10,217 nt of DNA from Thermoplasmata archaeon (GTDB lineage Archaea > Thermoplasmatota > Thermoplasmata > Thermoplasmatales > Thermoplasmataceae). Below, in pieces: positions 6,918 through 10,217 of this stretch. Position 1 is the stretch's first letter. Every line of letters begins with the position of its first letter. A program made the translations under genes and the position numbers. Under the pieces are notes generated by a model that worked only from the letters and a program-made list of their open reading frames with translations, was not told the origin of the DNA and made no database searches. The DNA lies in the NCBI GenBank assembly GCA_021797265.1, contig JAJZZZ010000050.1, positions 1 to 10,217 of the forward strand, in the 5' to 3' direction.

Positions 6918-6990
6918 TTGGGAGCATGCAACAGGATCAGGTAATGGCACATGAGCACCATAAAAAACATGAACAGATTCTGTCTCCCAA
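6918..6990 (+). repeat. Long imperfect inverted repeat / candidate structured leader RNA
   Basis: Two stacked helices can be drawn: TTGGGAG (6918-6924) with CTCCCAA (6984-6990), and ACAGGATC (6931-6938) with GATTCTGT (6976-6983, one G-T pair). They are separated by the one-sided bulge CATGCA (6925-6930). A small inner hairpin from ATGG and CCAT is possible in the loop. The downstream half is not followed by a T tract, so it does not look like a terminator. It lies upstream of cobD on the plus strand; the same fold could form on a minus-strand transcript, but it is outside the likely leaderless cobS mRNA. Confidence 0.45.
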
Positions 6991-6998
6991 GATAAAGC

Positions 6999-7127
6999 AT
7001 GGTTTCCTCCCAGCAGGGGCTTGCGGATAATGTAACGAGACCGCCCGGTATGCCTATGGGGGGTGCATCTAACTCTTCTGCAAGGTGGAGGAGACTTGGC
7101 GAATTAATGAAGGGCAGGGCACTTTAA
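6999..7127 (+). CDS. Possible 42-residue ORF abutting cobD (unrecognised)
   Basis: ATG at 6999 opens 42 codons whose TAA (7125-7127) is followed at once by the cobD ATG. The product would start MVSSQQGLADNV, contain RPPGMPMGG and end with the basic, helix-like SARWRRLGELMKGRAL. I recognise no family. It could be a translated leader peptide coupled to cobD, the C-terminal remnant of a decayed gene, or a chance frame. No Shine-Dalgarno sequence precedes it; CATAAAAAAC about 35 nt upstream is a weak TATA candidate. Confidence 0.25.
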   Translation: MVSSQQGLADNVTRPPGMPMGGASNSSARWRRLGELMKGRAL

Positions 7128-8195
7128 ATGAACAGAAAAATGGCACATGGCGGCAACATCTGGTCAGCGGCCAGGCGGTTTGGAGTGACAGCTGGCGAAC
7201 TGCTGGACTTCAGTTCGAACCTCAATGACTTTTCAGTTTCATATCCTGATGGCATATTGGGCAATCTGGAACTTTTGCGGGCATACCCTGACCCAGTTCA
7301 CAGGATCTACACAGAGAACCTTGCCGCATACCTGGGTGTATCATCGGGTAACATCATACTGGGGCCAGGCCTTACCCATATAATATACAAATTCTGCCAG
7401 GCCAGCCGATCCCGTGGCGCCCTCATAATCGACCCGTCGTTTTCTGAGTATGAGGCTGCGTGTTCTGCATCCTCTATCCCTGTATATCATGCAGGCAGTA
7501 TTCAGGATATTCTTGAAGCACATTCGGGAAGAAATTATGATATGGTGTTCCTGGCAAGCCCTTCAAATCCAATGGGCAATACAATCACATGGGCAGATAT
7601 GCAGGAGATTCTTTCGGAAGCTGAAAAAAGTAATTTCACCATCTTTTTAGACGAGGCATTTGCAGATTTTGCCTCTGATTATGACAGAACCAGGGCGTGC
7701 AGGGAGGCCACAGAGAATCCGAATCTTGTGGTGGGGCGGTCACTGACGAAACTTTTTGGCCTTGCATCTCTCAGGCTCGGATTTATGGTATGTAGCAGAG
7801 AGAACATAGACAGGATTTCAGGCGTAATGGAGCCATGGTCCGTGGGGCAGGACGCACTTGAATTCCTATCGGCCATGAACTACGAGCAGTTTTCCGACCT
7901 GCCGGATATCACTGCGAGAGAAAGACTCTGGATGACATCTGCTCTTTCCAGCCTTGGTTTCTCAACAGTGGGTGATCCGCGGGCAAATTACTTTGTTGTA
8001 AAGATTCCCGATGTTGTTGACGGGCAGATGCTGGAAGCATTTCTCAACGCAAGGAACATTCTTGTGAAAATGATGGATGATATTCAGGGAGCAGGCAAAT
8101 TCTGCAGGATTGCCGTTAAGAGGCATGAATACAACGAGGTCCTAGTAGAATCGTTCACAAGTTTCATGAAGTCCCTGGGAGATCAGGATGAATGA
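7128..8195 (+). CDS. cobD: L-threonine-O-3-phosphate decarboxylase (CobD, PLP-dependent)
   Basis: Cytoplasmic class I/II aminotransferase-fold enzyme, 355 residues, that would make (R)-1-amino-2-propanol O-2-phosphate for the CbiB reaction. CobD-like opening AHGGN (6-10) is present. PLP residues follow the fold order: SPSNPMGN with Asn147, FLDEAF with Asp175, SLTKLFG with the Schiff-base Lys208, and Arg216 in LRLGF. The close relative HisC (histidinol-phosphate aminotransferase) shares this fold; the HGGN opening and the position directly before cbiB favour CobD. The ATG at 7128 follows a TAA directly. The 3' end overlaps cbiB by 8 nt, consistent with one operon. Confidence 0.9.
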   Translation: MNRKMAHGGNIWSAARRFGVTAGELLDFSSNLNDFSVSYPDGILGNLELLRAYPDPVHRIYTENLAAYLGVSSGNIILGPGLTHIIYKFCQASRSRGALIIDPSFSEYEAACSASSIPVYHAGSIQDILEAHSGRNYDMVFLASPSNPMGNTITWADMQEILSEAEKSNFTIFLDEAFADFASDYDRTRACREATENPNLVVGRSLTKLFGLASLRLGFMVCSRENIDRISGVMEPWSVGQDALEFLSAMNYEQFSDLPDITARERLWMTSALSSLGFSTVGDPRANYFVVKIPDVVDGQMLEAFLNARNILVKMMDDIQGAGKFCRIAVKRHEYNEVLVESFTSFMKSLGDQDE

Positions 8196-9132
8196 AGCAA
8201 ACTTATACGGCTTTATGCTGGCTATTTCCATCCTCCTGGCCACACTGGCTGTAGACAGGATAGTTGGAGAATATCCTGCTGTTGTTCATCCAGTGGTCTG
8301 GATCGGGGCGTGTATAGGAAGGTTGGGCCCACTTTTCAGGAAGGTGGGAGGAATCCTGGGTGGACTACTTTTTGTGGTCACTGTTGAGGCTATATTCATA
8401 ATTCCCCTTTATGTAGTCATCTACTACCTGACACCTTTCGTACTGGTTCAGGCATTCCTGATGATATTCTTCCTCAAGGCAACATTCTCCATCAGGGGCA
8501 TGAATGACCATGTCAGGCCCATCATTTCCGCTCTCGAATCAGGAGATATAAAATCTGCCAGGGAACATCTCTCAATGGTGGTGCGGAGAGATACCTCGGG
8601 AATGGAATCTGGACTCATATGCTCCGCTGCAATTGAAACTGTATCTGAAGGATTTGTTGACGGTGTCCTGTCACCTCTATTTTACTTCTCAATATTCGGA
8701 CTTGCAGGTGCGTTATTCTTCAGGATAGCAAACACATTTGATTCAAATATTGCTTACAAGGATGCAAGAAACTTTGCCTTCGGGAGGTTCGCTGCAGTTC
8801 TTGACACAATTCTGAACTACATTCCTGCCAGACTGAGTGCCCTCATTATCTATACCGTTGCTTCAGCAATGCGAATCAGTCCCGCTTCATATGACATGAT
8901 GGCAACGGCCGCAATACCTGACAGCACCAATGCGGGCTGGCCAATGGGTTCCATGTCAAACTGCCTCGGGGTAAGGCTGGAAAAGAAGGGCGAGTATGTA
9001 TTCAACCCGGATTACAGGAATCCCGGCGTAAATGATCTGAAACGGGCACTGTCAATTTTCAATTTTGCCTCATATTTATCGGTCCTGATTCTATTGGTGC
9101 CATTGATGATATTCATTTATACTGTTTTCTGA
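8188..9132 (+). CDS. cbiB: Adenosylcobinamide-phosphate synthase (CbiB)
   Basis: Membrane enzyme that amidates adenosylcobyric acid with aminopropanol phosphate (or aminopropanol) to give adenosylcobinamide phosphate. Length is 314 residues, as usual. Family motifs are clear: DRIVGEYPAVVHPVVWIG (23-40), AAIETVSEGFVDGVLSPLFY (147-166), NTFDSNIAYKD (182-192), FGRFAAVLDTILNYIPARL, and NAGWPMGSMSNCLGVRLEK (248-266). Several hydrophobic helices flank these loops. Gly155 occupies a position where I would expect Asn in the E-N segment of many homologues. The start overlaps cobD by 8 nt and cobT starts 9 nt after the stop, so the three genes should be co-transcribed. Confidence 0.95.
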   Translation: MNEANLYGFMLAISILLATLAVDRIVGEYPAVVHPVVWIGACIGRLGPLFRKVGGILGGLLFVVTVEAIFIIPLYVVIYYLTPFVLVQAFLMIFFLKATFSIRGMNDHVRPIISALESGDIKSAREHLSMVVRRDTSGMESGLICSAAIETVSEGFVDGVLSPLFYFSIFGLAGALFFRIANTFDSNIAYKDARNFAFGRFAAVLDTILNYIPARLSALIIYTVASAMRISPASYDMMATAAIPDSTNAGWPMGSMSNCLGVRLEKKGEYVFNPDYRNPGVNDLKRALSIFNFASYLSVLILLVPLMIFIYTVF

Positions 9133-9141
9133 TTTCACCAT

Positions 9142-10137
9142 ATGCAGACAGATCAGGAACGGAAAATATTTCTTCTCCTGGCAGGAAGTACTTCCGTTTC
9201 AAAGATACCTGGAATAACAGCCGCCGGATCAACTCCTGAACTCTCATTTTTAACCCCTGCGGTGGACGCCGAAATCCTGAGTGAGGGCAGGCCGCTGAGC
9301 ATGAATAGCCCACCCATGACACCGGATGGGATTCCTACGCCATCAATCGTGACCCGGGCATGCCTGAATATTGCATCATTGTGGCCTCTGGTAATAAATG
9401 CAGGCATGGCACAGAAACCTGGATCGGTGTTCCTAGAGACAGGATTGGAGCCTGCAAAAAATCCCGTGAATGGAGATGCTCTGCCACAACTGGATCGGGC
9501 CATCAAGACGGGCAAGGAAATTGGGAAATTCCTGTCCAGGACTTTCAGTGACCTGTACATCGCGGAATCTGTTCCTGGCGGCACAACAACTGCATATCTC
9601 GTTCTCAGGGCAATGGGCTACAGCGTGGAAACAAGCAGCAGCATCAAGACGGGCTCCGACGCCATCAAGGAGGATCTGTGGAATACCTTGACATCGGGAA
9701 AGGAGACCAGAAAAATGAATCCACTTGACGCAGTCAAAAGATATGGAGATTACATGATGGCTTTAGCACTGGGTATTAGCAGGGGAGCTTCAGGGAGCCG
9801 GATCCATTACTGCGGAGGCACCCAGATGGCCACGGTTTTCGAGCTTGACAGAACCATAAACAATCCCGCTGGAGACAGGGATGTTATCACAACCGGTTGG
9901 GTGATTGATCACAGGCCTGAGACCATGAAAAAGCTTGTCAGGGACCAGAATCTTGTTAGAACCGATATTTCCTTCCACGATTCTCCCTTCGAAGGATTAC
10001 GCAAATACGACGAAGGGCACGTGAGAGAGGGAGCCGGCATGGGCGGATCATATTATCTGGCATCCGCTGTCAGTGGCAGAAAGGAAATAATGGAAGAGAT
10101 CAACAGTGTCTACGGGGAGCTTGCGCAGATCAGATAG
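9142..10137 (+). CDS. cobT: Archaeal CobT-like nicotinate-nucleotide:base phosphoribosyltransferase (UPF0284 type)
   Basis: Predicted cytoplasmic enzyme that activates the lower-ligand base (dimethylbenzimidazole or a substitute) to its alpha-ribotide for CobS. Its length of 331 residues fits the archaeal CobT-like family. Recognisable segments are LLLAGSTSVSKIPGITAAGS (11-30), LTPAVDAEIL, the glycine-rich ESVPGGTTTA (142-151), which matches the strongly conserved G-x-x-PGGTTTA motif, YCGGTQMA (213-220), and EGAGMGGSYYLA (296-307). The ATG at 9142 gives a good N-terminus, though no Shine-Dalgarno sequence precedes it. It is the third gene of the cobD-cbiB-cobT operon. Which base is used is not visible; no base-synthesis gene is in the window. 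Confidence 0.88.
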   Translation: MQTDQERKIFLLLAGSTSVSKIPGITAAGSTPELSFLTPAVDAEILSEGRPLSMNSPPMTPDGIPTPSIVTRACLNIASLWPLVINAGMAQKPGSVFLETGLEPAKNPVNGDALPQLDRAIKTGKEIGKFLSRTFSDLYIAESVPGGTTTAYLVLRAMGYSVETSSSIKTGSDAIKEDLWNTLTSGKETRKMNPLDAVKRYGDYMMALALGISRGASGSRIHYCGGTQMATVFELDRTINNPAGDRDVITTGWVIDHRPETMKKLVRDQNLVRTDISFHDSPFEGLRKYDEGHVREGAGMGGSYYLASAVSGRKEIMEEINSVYGELAQIR

Positions 10138-10217
10138 GATATGCACATACCCTTGTGACAGTCTGGATGTCTTCAACGCAATCGTAAAAAGTAACATTTC
10201 CATGGAAACATTTTATA
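10130..10217 (-). CDS. Possible 3' end of a convergent gene at the right edge (unrecognised)
   Basis: On the minus strand a frame is open from the window edge for about 28 codons to a TGA at 10130-10132, ending with NVTFYDCVEDIQTVTRVCAY then PI. It would overlap the end of cobT by 8 nt, similar to the other tight convergent junctions here. A plus-strand frame through the same bases is also open (including CDSLDVFNAIVKSNISMETF), so the coding strand cannot be decided from 80 nt. The terminal TTTTATA could instead be a TATA box for a plus-strand gene beyond the edge. Confidence 0.2.
   Translation of the reverse strand, partial: IKCFHGNVTFYDCVEDIQTVTRVCAYPI

Larger units (their letters stand above)
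6745..7127. other. 383-nt divergent intergenic region between cobS and cobD
   Basis: No confident protein gene lies here. A plus-strand frame enters from the cobS antisense and stops at 7030; it is mostly a cobS shadow and resembles nothing I know. A 39-codon minus-strand frame (6881-7000) is also unconvincing. What can be seen: the cobS TATA-like box at 6769-6776; a 13-nt near repeat at 6853-6865 and 6918-6930; a strong stem-loop at 6918-6990; an A-rich stretch (CATAAAAAAC, about 6959-6968) that could be a plus-strand TATA element; and a 42-codon ORF at 6999-7127 that abuts cobD. A long untranslated leader for the cobD operon is possible, and is unusual in such a compact region. Confidence 0.6.

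Noticed and set aside
6931..6948. GGATCAGGTAATGGC looks like the TPP aptamer block GATCCAGGTAATGCTGGC.
   Set aside because: There is no CTGAGA or ACCCTT nearby and no closing AGGGAA. The match is short and is explained better by the local stem.
6881..7000. 39-codon hydrophobic minus-strand ORF (begins MLYLGRQNLFMFFMVLM).
   Set aside because: It crosses the stem-loop and has no ribosome-binding site or partner gene in phase. It is most likely a chance frame.
6515..7030. 171-codon plus-strand ORF running out of cobS antisense, with a His-rich stretch (HEHHKKHEQ).
   Set aside because: Its first 77 codons are antisense to the well-supported cobS, and the remainder matches no family known to me. 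The His run is not enough to claim a metal-binding protein.
7085..7101. GGAGGAGACTTGGC resembles the B12-box (AGGAGACCTGCC-like) of cobalamin riboswitches, just upstream of cobD.
   Set aside because: The other required blocks (GGGAA...GTG, CCCGCAACTGT, GCCACTG, GGGAAGG) cannot be found in order in the preceding 300 nt. A covariance search with RF00174 would settle it; a significant hit covering this box would reverse the call.
9153..9584. 143-codon minus-strand ORF opposite cobT.
   Set aside because: It is fully covered by the conserved CobT-like frame, whose motifs are intact.
1..10217. CRISPR arrays, tRNA or rRNA genes, insertion sequences, attachment sites and defence genes.
   Set aside because: Reading both strands showed no regularly spaced repeats, no tRNA-like cloverleaf or rRNA segment, no transposase or integrase, and no terminal inverted repeats with target duplications.

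Overview
The window looks like part of a Thermoplasmatales-type archaeal chromosome. The evidence is an archaeal CobY guanylyltransferase instead of bacterial CobU, the archaeal form of CobT, an extracellular binding protein rich in N-glycosylation sequons and anchored by a membrane helix, a TPP riboswitch in front of a transporter (a pattern known from Thermoplasma), very tight packing with overlapping gene ends, and A/T-rich TATA-like boxes about 25-30 nt ahead of several starts, as expected for leaderless transcripts. The order is inferred from gene content; no rRNA or other taxonomic marker is present.

Layout. Positions 1-2472 (minus strand) hold a B12 uptake operon read right to left: btuF (surface binding protein), btuC (permease) and btuD (ATPase, cut by the left edge), each overlapping the next by 11-14 nt. 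A 136-nt divergent spacer with a perfect 16-bp palindrome separates it from an APC-family permease on the plus strand (2609-3967). The permease's 3' end overlaps by 35 bp the convergent cobY gene (3933-4484, minus). A short divergent promoter region then leads into a TPP riboswitch (about 4537-4615), a 23-codon leader ORF and an MFS transporter (4691-5971), probably for thiamine or a thiamine precursor. cobS (5974-6744, minus) ends 2 nt from the MFS gene. A 383-nt divergent region without a clear gene (6745-7127) contains a strong stem-loop and a 42-codon ORF that abuts cobD. Then cobD-cbiB-cobT run on the plus strand (7128-10137) as a compact operon. The last 80 nt are ambiguous.

How the genes work together. 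BtuFCD imports corrinoids. CobD makes aminopropanol phosphate from threonine phosphate, and CbiB attaches it to cobyric acid. CobY activates the resulting adenosylcobinamide phosphate with GTP. CobT supplies the alpha-ribotide of the lower ligand, and CobS joins the two halves. This is corrinoid salvage plus nucleotide-loop assembly; no corrin-ring synthesis gene is seen. The corrinoid adenosyltransferase, CbiZ amidohydrolase, threonine kinase and final phosphatase are not in the window. The TPP-controlled transporter is a second vitamin module inserted among the B12 genes.

Most notable for follow-up: (1) the riboswitch apparently controls the Shine-Dalgarno sequence of a 23-codon leader ORF whose TGA overlaps the transporter ATG; (2) the palindromic operator shared by btuF and the APC permease; (3) the structured leader between cobS and cobD, with a repeated segment that allows two alternative pairings. 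I did not find a clearly new multi-gene system.
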